This document shows, one piece after another, positions 6,295-14,700 of a stretch of DNA of 19,661 bases (position 1 is its first letter; every line of letters starts with the position of its first letter). Source of the stretch: Candidatus Iainarchaeum sp. Lineage in GTDB: Archaea; Iainarchaeota; Iainarchaeia; JAADDC01. The DNA is taken from assembly GCA_030445695.1 (NCBI GenBank), contig JASUTF010000016.1, positions 1 through 19,661 on the forward strand, read 5' to 3'. The notes beneath the pieces were generated by a model, which was given only the letters and a program-made list of their open reading frames with translations, ran no database searches and was not told where the DNA came from. Position numbers and translations under genes: made by a program.

Positions 6295-7077
6295 CGATAT
6301 GCGTTCCGCGTGGGTTACGTGGGCGAGGGGTTTCACGGCCTTGCCCGTCAGCCCGGCGTCCGGACGGTCGAAGGAGAGATCCTCCGCGTTCTGACAGAGA
6401 GGGGATACCGTGTGGAGGACGACTTCTTCCTCTTCTCCAGCAGGACTGATAAGGGGGTCAGCGCATTCGCCAACGTCTTCGCAGCGGAGATAAGAAAGGA
6501 GCCAAAGCTCGGGGAGATTAACGCTCGTCTAAAAGGCATCTGGATATGGGCATACGCACCTGTCCCCCACTCCTTCAACCCCATACGCGACGCAAAACTT
6601 AGATGGTACCGCTACGTCTTCCCTGAACGTTACACGCTGGAACAGGAGGAACTCATGCGCGAGGCCGCCCGACTCTTCGTGGGTAAACACGACTTTTCAT
6701 CCTTTGCCATCCTCGAGGACAAGAACCCTGTCAGAACAGTGAGGCGCATCGAGATCTTCAACACGGGCTACACGGTGATGGACATATACGCCCCTGGCTT
6801 CCTCCGCCAGATGGTGAGAAGGATCGCCACTGCCCTAATGCGTGTGGCCTCCGGAGAGTGGGATCTTGAGGAGATCGAACGTCGTTTGGAGGAAAGGGAC
6901 CCGGTTCCACCCGCGCCGCCGGAAGGCCTGATACTCATGGACGTCCACTACCCGAACATCTCCTGGAACGTGGACCCGGATTGGTACCAAAAAATGATGG
7001 ATTACTGGGCCGAGGAAGAAAGGAGGAGTATGGTGCGGGCGTCTCTGGCGAGAGCACGCCTATTCTTCCAGCCGTAG
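6292..7077 (+). CDS. truA: tRNA pseudouridine synthase A
   Basis: This enzyme isomerises uridines 38-40 in the tRNA anticodon arm to pseudouridine. The product is 261 residues, a normal TruA length. The catalytic motif SSRTDKGVSA is at 49-58, with nucleophile D53. The RNA-binding RYVFPERY-type strand and the C-terminal motif around GFLRQMVRRIATAL are present. ATG at 6292 is chosen over a TTG five codons upstream because the mature N-terminus (RYAFRVGYVG) starts there and a TATA-like element lies 26 bp before it. It is followed 8 bp later by an unassigned gene in the same orientation. Confidence 0.95.
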   Translation: MRYAFRVGYVGEGFHGLARQPGVRTVEGEILRVLTERGYRVEDDFFLFSSRTDKGVSAFANVFAAEIRKEPKLGEINARLKGIWIWAYAPVPHSFNPIRDAKLRWYRYVFPERYTLEQEELMREAARLFVGKHDFSSFAILEDKNPVRTVRRIEIFNTGYTVMDIYAPGFLRQMVRRIATALMRVASGEWDLEEIERRLEERDPVPPAPPEGLILMDVHYPNISWNVDPDWYQKMMDYWAEEERRSMVRASLARARLFFQP

Positions 7078-7085
7078 GTGGTCTC

Positions 7086-8153
7086 ATGGAGGAAATACCG
7101 CGTTTGATAAGGGGCGCACTGGAGGGCGACGGAAGGCACGCCCAGCGGCTTTATTTCCTTGCCGAGAAAAATCCCGACGCAATTTTCGAGCACATCTCCG
7201 ACGAGGATTTCCTTCACCTCATTTCCACAACAACACAGTTCAAGCCACATCACCAGCTCCTTGTTCGGTCTCTTCTAAGGGCACGGCCGGAGCGGGTCAT
7301 TCCCCTTCTGGAAAATGCGAGCTTCGAGAATCCTTACCTCCCAAAACAACTTATAGCGGACATCTATGACCTTGCCCGTGCGGGGAAGGTAGATAGGGGG
7401 CGTGCAGCTGGTGTGATACATAAACTGATGTCCGTCATTTATTCCAAGCGCTACGGAACGCCCCCGGAACCCAGGAACCCCTCGCTGCCCAAACGGATAG
7501 AGCATGAGGTTTTTGACCGCCAGAAAGATCTGGAAGGCATCAACCCTCAAGATCTTGCCCGGGCCAAGGCAATACGGAAAGTTTGGCCGGAGATGTTGCC
7601 CAAAGATGCATATGAATGGATCGCAGCCCGTGTACGTGCATCCAGCGATTGTACTGTTCCGCACTCGCTTCAGGCAGGTTTCATTGAACACACAGTGCCT
7701 TACTACTTCGCGGGTAACGCGGCTACATACAAGATAATGGCGGAGCATCATGACACTCGCAGGGGCGGGAAGGGCGCACGTGTGAGGAAGAACCGTCATG
7801 TGGGCAACGTTTATCTGTCGGAGATTCGGACGAAAGACGGCAGGAAAGTTCTCTACGTCTCTGGGATCCAAATCCACGACCTTTACAAACACGAGATCAA
7901 CTCGTGGATCGGAGAGGCAGTTGTTAATGCTCTTAGGGATATGGCAAAGGAGCAGGGTTACCACGAGTTATGGATTCATGCCGATCTTCTATCGCATTAC
8001 GTTCGCCTGCTCAGGAATGCTGTGAATGCAGCCCTTCGCCATGGTGGTAAAGAAATTCAGCCGCGGTTGGAAGAACTGGATTACATCGATCTACCCGCGG
8101 ATCACTACGCTGCCCCGCACAAGGGGCGGGTTGTCGCTATTCGCCTCCGATAG
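7086..8153 (+). CDS. unassigned protein downstream of truA
   Basis: I do not recognise this 355-residue protein. The N-terminal ~110 residues look all-helical (repeated Leu and Ala helices such as FLHLIS and LLVRSLLRARPERVI), somewhat HEAT-like. The centre is basic with many Tyr, Trp and His. Near 265-330 a strand (KVLYVSGIQIHD), a helix (GEAVVNALRDMAKEQG) and a strand (ELWIHADL) follow in the order of a GNAT acyltransferase core, but the acetyl-CoA loop is not convincing. There is no signal peptide or membrane segment. ATG at 7086 is set by the ribosome-binding site AGGTGGT at 7076-7082, which overlaps the truA stop, so the two genes are likely co-transcribed. Its stop directly abuts the convergent lysS stop. 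Function unknown. Confidence 0.85.
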   Translation: MEEIPRLIRGALEGDGRHAQRLYFLAEKNPDAIFEHISDEDFLHLISTTTQFKPHHQLLVRSLLRARPERVIPLLENASFENPYLPKQLIADIYDLARAGKVDRGRAAGVIHKLMSVIYSKRYGTPPEPRNPSLPKRIEHEVFDRQKDLEGINPQDLARAKAIRKVWPEMLPKDAYEWIAARVRASSDCTVPHSLQAGFIEHTVPYYFAGNAATYKIMAEHHDTRRGGKGARVRKNRHVGNVYLSEIRTKDGRKVLYVSGIQIHDLYKHEINSWIGEAVVNALRDMAKEQGYHELWIHADLLSHYVRLLRNAVNAALRHGGKEIQPRLEELDYIDLPADHYAAPHKGRVVAIRLR

Positions 8154-9707
8154 TTATTCTTCTAACCGTAGCCGCTTCACCACGAATTCCCTGTCCATGG
8201 AGAGGAGGAAACCGGCCGCTCTCGGCCCCCTGTCCCTTCCTATGAACAGGCGGTAGATCCACGGGAAGAAATCTTTCGGCGTTGAGACGCTCTTCGCCGT
8301 CTCGAATATGATTGCGTTCAACTCCTCCTCTGAAACGCCCCGCTCTATGGCCTCCGCAATCCTCTCCAGCCCATCTTTGACGTTCTCCGGGACGTCGATT
8401 TCGGGCATTGTCTCCAGTATCCTGAACCGCACGTTCTCCGGTGCATACTTCTCCACCCAGTTCCTTGCCCGCTCTGCCCGTGAGATTACCCGTTTCCAGT
8501 CGTCCTCGCTGATGTCCTCGGGGATCTTGCCCATTCTTACAAGGGTTTCCCTCAACTTTTCCTCGTCCATACCGGGCAATTGGACAAGGTTCACGAGCGT
8601 TGAGAAAGAAACTCTCACGGGCTTCTCCTTCGGCATGGGCTCCATGGCTATCCAGTATGCACGGAGAAGATCTTCATCAAACTCTTTTCCTTCCCAGTAT
8701 GCATCCTCCGTCCTGTCAAACTCGTCGTACTGCTTTATCAGGTCCAGACCGAGGTCTATCTTGATTTCCTTGCTCGGCCGGTATCTTGCGTAGTAGAAGA
8801 GTATCAGTTCTGGCTCCATGACCTCGAGGAGGTCGGATATGAGGATAACATTGCCCTTTGAGCCGCTCATCTTCCCCTTCTGCCCCTTTATGCTCACGAA
8901 CTCATACATCAGCGATGCCGGTGGCTCTGCCCCGAAGATCCTCCTCACTATCCTGCTGCCCGTGTCAAAGGAGCCGCCTGCCGCGTGGTGGTCCTTCCCC
9001 GCCGGCTCGAAGTCGATACCCAGTTTCGCCCATCTTGCCGGCCAGTCCACCCGCCAACGCATCTTCACGTTTCCTTCGCGTATATGCGTTTTCCCCTCGT
9101 GCCCGCACTCCTTGCACCGGTAATGAACGTATTCTCCGTCGAATGACAGGATTTCCGTGTTGTCTTTCCTACACTTCTCACAGTAGACGTAGACGGGCCA
9201 CCAGTTTTTGGGTAACGGCTCCTGCTTTGCCTGCTCTCTAATTTCGTTCAGCACTTTTCTGACTTCTTCTCTCTTCTCAATTGCCGTTCGTATCTCGTTC
9301 TCGAAGAACCCTTCTTTGTACAATCGCTCAGCGTGCAGGAACTCCACTTCCATGCCCAGTTTTGCTATTTCGTCCTCGAACTGGTCCATGAAATGGTGAG
9401 CGTAACTCTTGTGGCAGCCCCATGGATCTGGAACTTCCGCCACGGGCCTGCCCAGGTGCTCTTTCCACTCCTCCGGCACGTTCTTTGGCACCTTTCTAAA
9501 TCGGTCGTAATCGTCCCAGAAGTGAATGACTCGGACCTTCTTGCCTTTTGAGCGTAACGCCTTGGCAACGGCCCACGTGGTGAACGCCTCACGGAAGTTG
9601 CCGATGTGCACAAACCCTGACGGCGTTATGCCCGACTCGAAGACGTACTCCTCCTTATCTCCACGCTCCTTTATGATTCTCTCCGCTGTAACGTCTGTCC
9701 AGTGCAT
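8154..9707 (-). CDS. lysS: lysyl-tRNA synthetase, class I
   Basis: This enzyme charges tRNA-Lys with the class I Rossmann catalytic domain typical of many archaea, not the class II bacterial form. The product is 517 residues. The HIGH motif is HIGN at 34-37, preceded by PSGF, and the KMSKS motif is KMSGS at 279-283. A zinc-binding insertion has CxxC pairs C176/C179 and C198/C201. The C-terminal ~150 residues are helical, as in the alpha-helix-cage anticodon-binding domain. A TATA-like sequence (CACTATAAGC, 9741-9750, minus) is centred about 38 bp before the ATG, allowing a short leader. The gene follows a small membrane-anchored protein on the same strand. Confidence 0.97.
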   Translation of the reverse strand: MHWTDVTAERIIKERGDKEEYVFESGITPSGFVHIGNFREAFTTWAVAKALRSKGKKVRVIHFWDDYDRFRKVPKNVPEEWKEHLGRPVAEVPDPWGCHKSYAHHFMDQFEDEIAKLGMEVEFLHAERLYKEGFFENEIRTAIEKREEVRKVLNEIREQAKQEPLPKNWWPVYVYCEKCRKDNTEILSFDGEYVHYRCKECGHEGKTHIREGNVKMRWRVDWPARWAKLGIDFEPAGKDHHAAGGSFDTGSRIVRRIFGAEPPASLMYEFVSIKGQKGKMSGSKGNVILISDLLEVMEPELILFYYARYRPSKEIKIDLGLDLIKQYDEFDRTEDAYWEGKEFDEDLLRAYWIAMEPMPKEKPVRVSFSTLVNLVQLPGMDEEKLRETLVRMGKIPEDISEDDWKRVISRAERARNWVEKYAPENVRFRILETMPEIDVPENVKDGLERIAEAIERGVSEEELNAIIFETAKSVSTPKDFFPWIYRLFIGRDRGPRAAGFLLSMDREFVVKRLRLEE

Positions 9708-9752
9708 GGTATGATTGGGAAGAAAGGGAAGAAAAAGGATGCTTATAGTGAC

Positions 9753-10193
9753 TTACGGCACTACGATTACGGTGTTTCCCTCTTTGCCTTCAATTTCTAC
9801 TCTGACCGTGTATGTCTTGCCCGACTCGAGAGTCCCTACGTCCACTATCACAGGTATCATTCCCTCTCCCTCAACGTTCAGCTCCCACTGCTTCACCGTA
9901 TTCCCGTCTTCGATCAGAGAAACCCTTGCGGGCCCGCTGACGTGTTCACCCGCGTCGACAAAGACCATTATCTGGTTCCCGTCGTAGTTGGCCGACACGA
10001 TGTTCAGGGACGCACTTCCCTTTAGAACGCCGGCCGTTCCTCGGATTTGCAAGAAGTATATGAACCCGGCCAGGGTAATTAACACCACAATTGCGATGCC
10101 AATGCTTCGCGTGTTGTTGGCTTCCAGACGTTCCGCTTTTTGTGCCCCTTTCGGTTTTTTCACACTTCTTGTTGTCTTTCTCTTTCGGGGCAT
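9753..10193 (-). CDS. small membrane-anchored protein with a beta-sandwich-like exterior domain
   Basis: The 146-residue product has a strongly basic cytoplasmic N-terminus (MPRKRKTTR), one membrane helix at about 29-50 ([20 protein letters not shown]), and an external part of about 95 residues. That part alternates strands in the style of CARDB or Fn3-like domains ([26 protein letters not shown]). N-in, C-out topology is inferred from the positive-inside rule. I cannot assign a function. ATG at 10193 follows GGTGGT, and a TATA-like box lies at 10224-10233. The frame is open further upstream through the rtcB start region, but that extension is antisense to rtcB and is rejected. Confidence 0.8.
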   Translation of the reverse strand: MPRKRKTTRSVKKPKGAQKAERLEANNTRSIGIAIVVLITLAGFIYFLQIRGTAGVLKGSASLNIVSANYDGNQIMVFVDAGEHVSGPARVSLIEDGNTVKQWELNVEGEGMIPVIVDVGTLESGKTYTVRVEIEGKEGNTVIVVP

Positions 10194-10202
10194 GATACCA
10201 CC

Positions 10203-10211
10203 AATTAAATC
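10203..10211 (+). promoter_or_regulatory. TATA-like box of rtcB
   Basis: AATTAAATC is centred 27 bp before the rtcB ATG (10234). It lies directly next to the ribosome-binding site of the divergent gene. Confidence 0.55.
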
Positions 10212-10223
10212 TTGTTTGCCCTT

Positions 10224-10233
10224 CAATATAAAC
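10224..10233 (-). promoter_or_regulatory. TATA box of the membrane-anchored protein gene, abutting the rtcB ATG
   Basis: The minus strand reads GTTTATATTG. Transcription from about 26 bp downstream would start near 10203, just before GGTGGT at 10196-10201 and the ATG at 10193. Confidence 0.5.
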
Positions 10234-11673
10234 ATGCCCAGAATTCTCAAGATCAGGGAGGGCGTCTGGGAGATTCCGAAGTCCGAGCGTCCCGACATGA
10301 GGGTCCCAGCACGCATATATGGAACCGAGAAGATAGTGAACGCGCTGGACGAGGGGGCCATAACTCAGGCCATGAACGTTGCGACCCTTCCGGGCATCCA
10401 GAAGTATTCAATCATGCTCCCCGATGCTCACCAGGGCTATGGATTCCCTATCGGTGGTGTTGCTGCCTTTGACTCGGAGGAAGGCGTTATTTCCCCCGGC
10501 GGCGTCGGTTTTGACATTAACTGCGGCGTGCGTCTCATCCGGACTGACCTAACGTACTCCGACGTGAAGGACAGGATAAACGAGCTCGTGGACGTCCTGT
10601 TCAGGAACGTGCCCGCCGGTCTCGGATCTGAAAGCCATATACGTCTTAGTGACGCGGACTTCGACGAGGTAATGACGGAGGGTGTCTACTGGGCGGTGGA
10701 GCAGGGCTACGGCTGGGAGGACGACCCAAAGCACATTGAAGAGAACGGTGCAATGCCCGGAGCAGATCCCGAAAAGGTCTCTACCCGTGCAAGAAAGCGT
10801 GGGAGAACCGAGTTAGGGACGCTTGGTTCGGGAAACCACTTCCTTGAGGTGCAGAGAGTGTCAAGGATTTTTGACGAAAAGATAGCGAAGCGCTTCGGAC
10901 TCTTCGAGGATCAGGTCGTTGTCATGGTGCACACGGGCTCCCGCGGTTTCGGGCACCAGATTGCATCGGACTACATACGCATCATGGAGGAGGCGGGCAG
11001 GAAGTATGGCATAAAACTCCCGGGCAGGCAGCTGGCGGCGGCACCGTTCCAGTCCGACGAGGCGCAGGACTACTTCGCCGCCATGAAGGCAGCGGTTAAT
11101 TTTGCCTTTACCAACCGCCAGATGATCACTCACTTCGTCCGGCGGTCCTTTGAGGCGGTGTTCGGCGAGAGCGCAGAGGATTTAGGGATGGGTATCGTTT
11201 ACGACGTGGCCCACAACATCGCCAAGCTTGAGGTGCACCGAATTGATGGAGAAACGAGGAAAGTCGTTGTCCACCGCAAGGGAGCAACAAGGGCGTTCCC
11301 CGCCGGCCGTCCGGAGGTGCCCGAAACGTATGCCGACGTGGGCCACCCCGTCCTCATTCCCGGCAGCATGGGCACCGCATCCTACGTGATGGTCGGAACA
11401 GAAAAAGCTCTGGAGGAGACCTTCGGAAGCATATGCCACGGTGCCGGCCGTGTCCTCTCCAGAACGAAGGCGAGGAAAGTCCACCCCGGTGAGGACGTGT
11501 TGAGGCGTTTGCAGGCACAGGGCAAGGCCGTCCGAGCCGTCTCCATGAAGGTGCTTGCAGAGGAGGCCCCCGATGCGTACAAGGACGTGGACGAGGTCAT
11601 AAAGTCCGTTGAGATCGCGGGGATAGCCAGAAAGGTTGCCAGAATGGTTCCGCTGGGCGTCGTGAAGGGCTGA
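10234..11673 (+). CDS. rtcB: RtcB-type tRNA-splicing RNA ligase
   Basis: This GTP- and Mn2+-dependent ligase joins 2',3'-cyclic phosphate and 5'-OH ends, sealing tRNA exons after intron removal. The product is 479 residues with all metal ligands visible: D94 and C97 (GFDINCGVR), H202 (GSGNHFLEV), H233 (HTGSRGFG) and H327 (YDVAHNIAK). The guanylylated histidine is H402 (CHGAGR). There is no intein. The long upstream open frame is antisense to the neighbouring gene; ATG at 10234 matches the usual N-terminus and has a TATA box 27 bp before it. All three tRNA genes in the window lack introns in the parts visible. Confidence 0.97.
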   Translation: MPRILKIREGVWEIPKSERPDMRVPARIYGTEKIVNALDEGAITQAMNVATLPGIQKYSIMLPDAHQGYGFPIGGVAAFDSEEGVISPGGVGFDINCGVRLIRTDLTYSDVKDRINELVDVLFRNVPAGLGSESHIRLSDADFDEVMTEGVYWAVEQGYGWEDDPKHIEENGAMPGADPEKVSTRARKRGRTELGTLGSGNHFLEVQRVSRIFDEKIAKRFGLFEDQVVVMVHTGSRGFGHQIASDYIRIMEEAGRKYGIKLPGRQLAAAPFQSDEAQDYFAAMKAAVNFAFTNRQMITHFVRRSFEAVFGESAEDLGMGIVYDVAHNIAKLEVHRIDGETRKVVVHRKGATRAFPAGRPEVPETYADVGHPVLIPGSMGTASYVMVGTEKALEETFGSICHGAGRVLSRTKARKVHPGEDVLRRLQAQGKAVRAVSMKVLAEEAPDAYKDVDEVIKSVEIAGIARKVARMVPLGVVKG

Positions 11674-11677
11674 CCCC

Positions 11678-11686
11678 CTTTAAACC
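11678..11686 (+). promoter_or_regulatory. promoter of the psmA-exosome operon
   Basis: CTTTAAACC lies just after the rtcB stop, with predicted initiation near 11708. Unlike the leaderless genes here, this gives a leader of about 23 nt containing a ribosome-binding site (GAGGTGAG, 11717-11724) six bases before the psmA ATG. Confidence 0.55.
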
Positions 11687-11730
11687 TTTTCTCCACCCAT
11701 CAATAGGTATAGGAGTGAGGTGAGTGGAAG

Positions 11731-12444
11731 ATGTATCCGTTTTCTGGTGCAGCAGCGTATGACCGGGCGATCACGGTCTTTTCGCCAGAGGGCGAACTCT
11801 ATCAGGTGAAGTATGCAACGAAGGCCGCAGAGAGGGGAACTCTGGGAGTGGGCATCGTTTACAATGATGGTGTGCTCCTTGCCGCGGACAAGCGTGTTAC
11901 GTCGAAGCTCCTGGTCTCCCCGACGCTGGAGAAACTCTTCATCATAGACGATCACATTGCCATACTCTACTCCGGGCTCGTGGGGGATGCCCGGGTCCTT
12001 GCAGAGTATGCGAGGGACATTGCGGAGCAGCACAAGATCCTTTACGACGAGCCCATACCCGTGGAGCGTCTCGTGAAGGAGATCGCAAAGATCAAGCAGG
12101 CCTACACGCAGTATGGGGGGACAAGACCCTTCGGCGTTTCTTTCCTGATAGCTGGCTACAACGAGCACCCGCGCCTCTTTGAGACGCAGCCCTCCGGAAC
12201 GCTTTTGGAATACAAGGCGGATGCCATAGGAAACAGGAAATACGACGTTATGGAACTACTGGAGAAGGAGTGGAGGCCTGACCTGACGAGGGATGAGGCG
12301 ATAGCCCTCGCGATAAAGGCACTCAGGATCCCGCTGGAGGAGGGTGACGAACTAACGCCAGAACGCCTGATACTCGCATACATAGAGAAGGATCGTCAGG
12401 TCCACGTTCTGAACCCCGAGGACATAAAACCGTATCTGGGGTAG
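11731..12444 (+). CDS. psmA: proteasome subunit alpha
   Basis: This subunit forms the outer, non-catalytic rings of the 20S proteasome and gates substrate entry. The 237-residue product begins with the alpha signature YDRAITVFSPEGELYQVKYA (10-29), including the N-terminal gating residues. GVLLAADKR and the conserved GLVGDAR segment follow. The C-terminus is acidic and basic as usual. It is the first gene of an 11-gene operon. SBDS starts 6 bp after the stop. The same proteasome-SBDS-exosome order is widespread in archaea, so co-regulation of protein and RNA turnover is likely. Confidence 0.98.
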   Translation: MYPFSGAAAYDRAITVFSPEGELYQVKYATKAAERGTLGVGIVYNDGVLLAADKRVTSKLLVSPTLEKLFIIDDHIAILYSGLVGDARVLAEYARDIAEQHKILYDEPIPVERLVKEIAKIKQAYTQYGGTRPFGVSFLIAGYNEHPRLFETQPSGTLLEYKADAIGNRKYDVMELLEKEWRPDLTRDEAIALAIKALRIPLEEGDELTPERLILAYIEKDRQVHVLNPEDIKPYLG

Positions 12445-12450
12445 TAGGCC

Positions 12451-13143
12451 ATGGTAAGCGTTGACAAGGCAATTATAGCCCGATATGAGCGTGGGGGACA
12501 CCGTTTCGAGATACTCGTAGATCCTGACCTTGCCTGGCGCCTGAAGCGTGGCGAAGAGGTAGACATGGACGATCTTCTCGCATCCCTTGAGGTTTACAAG
12601 GACGCGAAGAAGGGTGAGCGTGTCTCCGAGGAACTCCTGCAGAAGACCTTTGGGACAACGGACATCTACGAGATTGCGAAATACATCATACGCCACGGGG
12701 AGGTTCACCTCACCACGGAGCAGAGGCGGAGAATGCACGACGAGGTGTGGAACAAGATCGCCCATCTCATTGCTCGCAGGGCGGTAGACCCCAGAACAGG
12801 GGCACCACACCCCGTCCAGCGCATACTCAACGCCATGGAGCAGGCAAAGGTCCACGTGGACATATTCAAGACGCCGGAGGAGCAGGTGCAGCAGGTGGTG
12901 GACGCCATAAGAAAGATCATCCCCATACGGATGGAGACGAAGAAGGTCCAGATCATCGTGCCGCCCCAGTATACGGGGAAGGTCTACGGGCACCTGAAGC
13001 ACTACAAGATCCTCCGCGAGAACTGGGGCAACGACGGTTCCCTATCCGTGGTCATCGAAATACCCGCCGGGATGGTGGAGGATCTGCTCCACGAGGTGGC
13101 GGGCCTCACACACGGTGATGTTCAATCAAAGATTCTGGAGTGA
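12451..13143 (+). CDS. sbds: SBDS / Sdo1 ribosome maturation protein
   Basis: This is the archaeal orthologue of the Shwachman-Bodian-Diamond protein, which helps release the anti-association factor aIF6 from the large ribosomal subunit. The product is 230 residues with the usual three parts: an N-terminal FYSH domain (about 1-90, with RGGHRFEILVDPDLA), a helical middle (about 95-160), and a C-terminal ferredoxin-like domain (about 165-230, KKVQIIVPPQYTGKVYG). It lies between psmA and the exosome genes. Its stop codon overlaps an ATG in the rrp4 frame. Confidence 0.97.
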   Translation: MVSVDKAIIARYERGGHRFEILVDPDLAWRLKRGEEVDMDDLLASLEVYKDAKKGERVSEELLQKTFGTTDIYEIAKYIIRHGEVHLTTEQRRRMHDEVWNKIAHLIARRAVDPRTGAPHPVQRILNAMEQAKVHVDIFKTPEEQVQQVVDAIRKIIPIRMETKKVQIIVPPQYTGKVYGHLKHYKILRENWGNDGSLSVVIEIPAGMVEDLLHEVAGLTHGDVQSKILE

Positions 13144-13148
13144 TGAAA

Positions 13149-13817
13149 ATGGCAGAACAGGCGACTGAAAAGCCGAACAGGTGGCTCGTAGTTCCGGGCG
13201 AGGTGGTAACGGAGGAGAGAGTGAAGCTCGGTCCCGGTGTGTACGTGCGTGACGGAAAGGTTGTCGCGAAGACCGTGGGCCTCGCCGAAGTGAAGAACGG
13301 TATGGCCCGCGTGATACCGCTCGAGGGCAAGTACGTGCCGAAGGTGGGCGACTCCGTCATCGGCATCATAGTGGACGTGAAGATCCCCGGCTACGACGTG
13401 GATATAAACTCCCCTTACACTGCGTTCCTGCCAAAGGACGCCGTGGAGGGGGAAGTGGACTACGGCGACGTGATCGTTGCCACCGTTAAGTATGTGGACG
13501 AGGTGCGGAACGCCCTCCTTGAGAACGCGTCCGTCCTGAAGGGCGGGGAACTCATACACATCATACCCTCCCGCGTGCCCCGCGTCATTGGGAAGAACGC
13601 GAGCATGATAACGCTCCTGAAGAACAAGACGGGAGCAGCAATCCTCGTGGGTGCCAACGGGAGGATCTGGATCCACGGCGGCAGGGTGAACCTCGCCAAG
13701 GAGGCCATATTCAAGATAGAGCGCGAAGCACATACATCTGGCCTCACTGACAGAATAACGAAGTTCCTTGATGATAACATCTCGCAGGAAGAGGAGAGTG
13801 ATGAAGATGCCGAATGA
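13149..13817 (+). CDS. rrp4: exosome RNA-binding subunit Rrp4
   Basis: This is the cap subunit that guides RNA into the hexameric Rrp41/Rrp42 ring. The 222-residue product has an N-terminal domain (about 11-60, VVPGEVV), an S1 domain (about 62-130) and a KH domain (about 135-195) with the GxxG loop in VIGKNASMI. It ends in an acidic tail (EEESDEDAE). Three in-frame starts lie together (13140 GTG, 13143 and 13149 ATG). I choose 13149 because the ribosome-binding run GGAGTGAT ends four bases before it. rrp41 has the same arrangement. Confidence 0.96.
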   Translation: MAEQATEKPNRWLVVPGEVVTEERVKLGPGVYVRDGKVVAKTVGLAEVKNGMARVIPLEGKYVPKVGDSVIGIIVDVKIPGYDVDINSPYTAFLPKDAVEGEVDYGDVIVATVKYVDEVRNALLENASVLKGGELIHIIPSRVPRVIGKNASMITLLKNKTGAAILVGANGRIWIHGGRVNLAKEAIFKIEREAHTSGLTDRITKFLDDNISQEEESDEDAE

Positions 13818-14700
13818 CATACGTCCCGATGGAAGAAAGTTCGATGAGCTCAGGAGCATAGAGATCGAGGCAGGCGTCCTTGACCAGGCAGACGGTTCTG
13901 CCCGCGTGAAGTGGGGACTACACACGAAGATCATCTCCGTCGACCCGAGGAAGGAGGCGAAGATAAGGAACCTCGCAGAAGAATACTACATCACCCTTCG
14001 CGGCAAGGAGGGTAAGAAGCTCCTTGTTGAGGTTCCTGAGAAGATCCTGCCTCACATAGAGGATGATCTCGGTTCATACAACGTGGTTGCTGATGGATTC
14101 AAAGGGAACGTTGCCGTTGTTGCTGTCCACGGCCCGAGGGAGCCCATACCACGGCACGTGGGCGATCCCTACAGATCCGTGGTGCGTTTCCGCTACACCA
14201 TGGCCCCCTTCTCCGTGCCGGAGAGGAAGCGACCGGCCCCGGGCCGCCGTGAAGTTGAGATCTCCAAGGTCTGCAAGGAGGCACTGCAGCGTATCGTCTT
14301 TGCAGAGGAGTTCCCCATGACCGTTATCGATGTTTTCGCCGAAATACTTGCGGCAGACGCTGGAACGCGTGTGACAGCACTGACGGCCGCGTCGGTTGCG
14401 CTGGCAGATGCTGGTATCCCCATGAGGGACCTCGTTTCCGCCGTGGCGGCAGGCCGTGCGTTCGGCCACATCGTTGCGGATCTCACGAAGTTCGAGGAGG
14501 ACGCGCCGGACGCGGTGGACGTGCCCATGGCGGTGGTGCCTGGCACCGAGGAGTTCGTGCTCCTTCAGATGGACGGCCGTGTCACGAAGAGGGAGATGGA
14601 TGATATAATCGAACTGGGCCTTGCAAAGGCGAAGGAAGTTGCCGAGCTCCAGCGCAAGGCCCTCAAAGAAAAGTATGCCAGGGTGGTTGAGAATGAATGA
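13807..14700 (+). CDS. rrp41: exosome catalytic subunit Rrp41 with an unusual internal insertion
   Basis: This RNase PH-fold subunit provides the phosphorolytic 3'-5' RNA-degrading activity with Rrp42. Family segments are clear: DGRKFDELR (9-17), ADGSARV (28-34), HGPREPIPRHVGDP (108-121, phosphate-binding Arg), YTMAPFSVPERKRP (130-143) and the catalytic ADAG at 183-186 with D184. The product is 297 residues. A stretch of about 62 residues (about 38-99) interrupts the normally continuous region between ADGS and the GPRE strand. The remaining ~235 residues match the normal size. The N-terminus is shorter than usual. ATG at 13807 has GAGAGTGAT ending four bases upstream; an ATG at 13801 is the alternative. 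It overlaps rrp4 by 11 bp. Confidence 0.94.
   Translation: MPNDIRPDGRKFDELRSIEIEAGVLDQADGSARVKWGLHTKIISVDPRKEAKIRNLAEEYYITLRGKEGKKLLVEVPEKILPHIEDDLGSYNVVADGFKGNVAVVAVHGPREPIPRHVGDPYRSVVRFRYTMAPFSVPERKRPAPGRREVEISKVCKEALQRIVFAEEFPMTVIDVFAEILAADAGTRVTALTAASVALADAGIPMRDLVSAVAAGRAFGHIVADLTKFEEDAPDAVDVPMAVVPGTEEFVLLQMDGRVTKREMDDIIELGLAKAKEVAELQRKALKEKYARVVENE

Noticed and set aside
5355-6449. Plus-strand frame of 364 residues opposite RPA
   Set aside because: It is antisense to the RPA gene, rich in Ser, Thr and Arg, and runs out of frame into truA. RPA has clear OB folds and a zinc finger.
13122-13934. Minus-strand frame of 270 residues opposite rrp4
   Set aside because: It is an antisense shadow of rrp4 and the start of rrp41, rich in His and Leu with no recognisable domain.
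13807-14700. Intein in Rrp41
   Set aside because: The insertion is far too short, starts without Cys or Ser and ends without His-Asn, so self-splicing is not supported.
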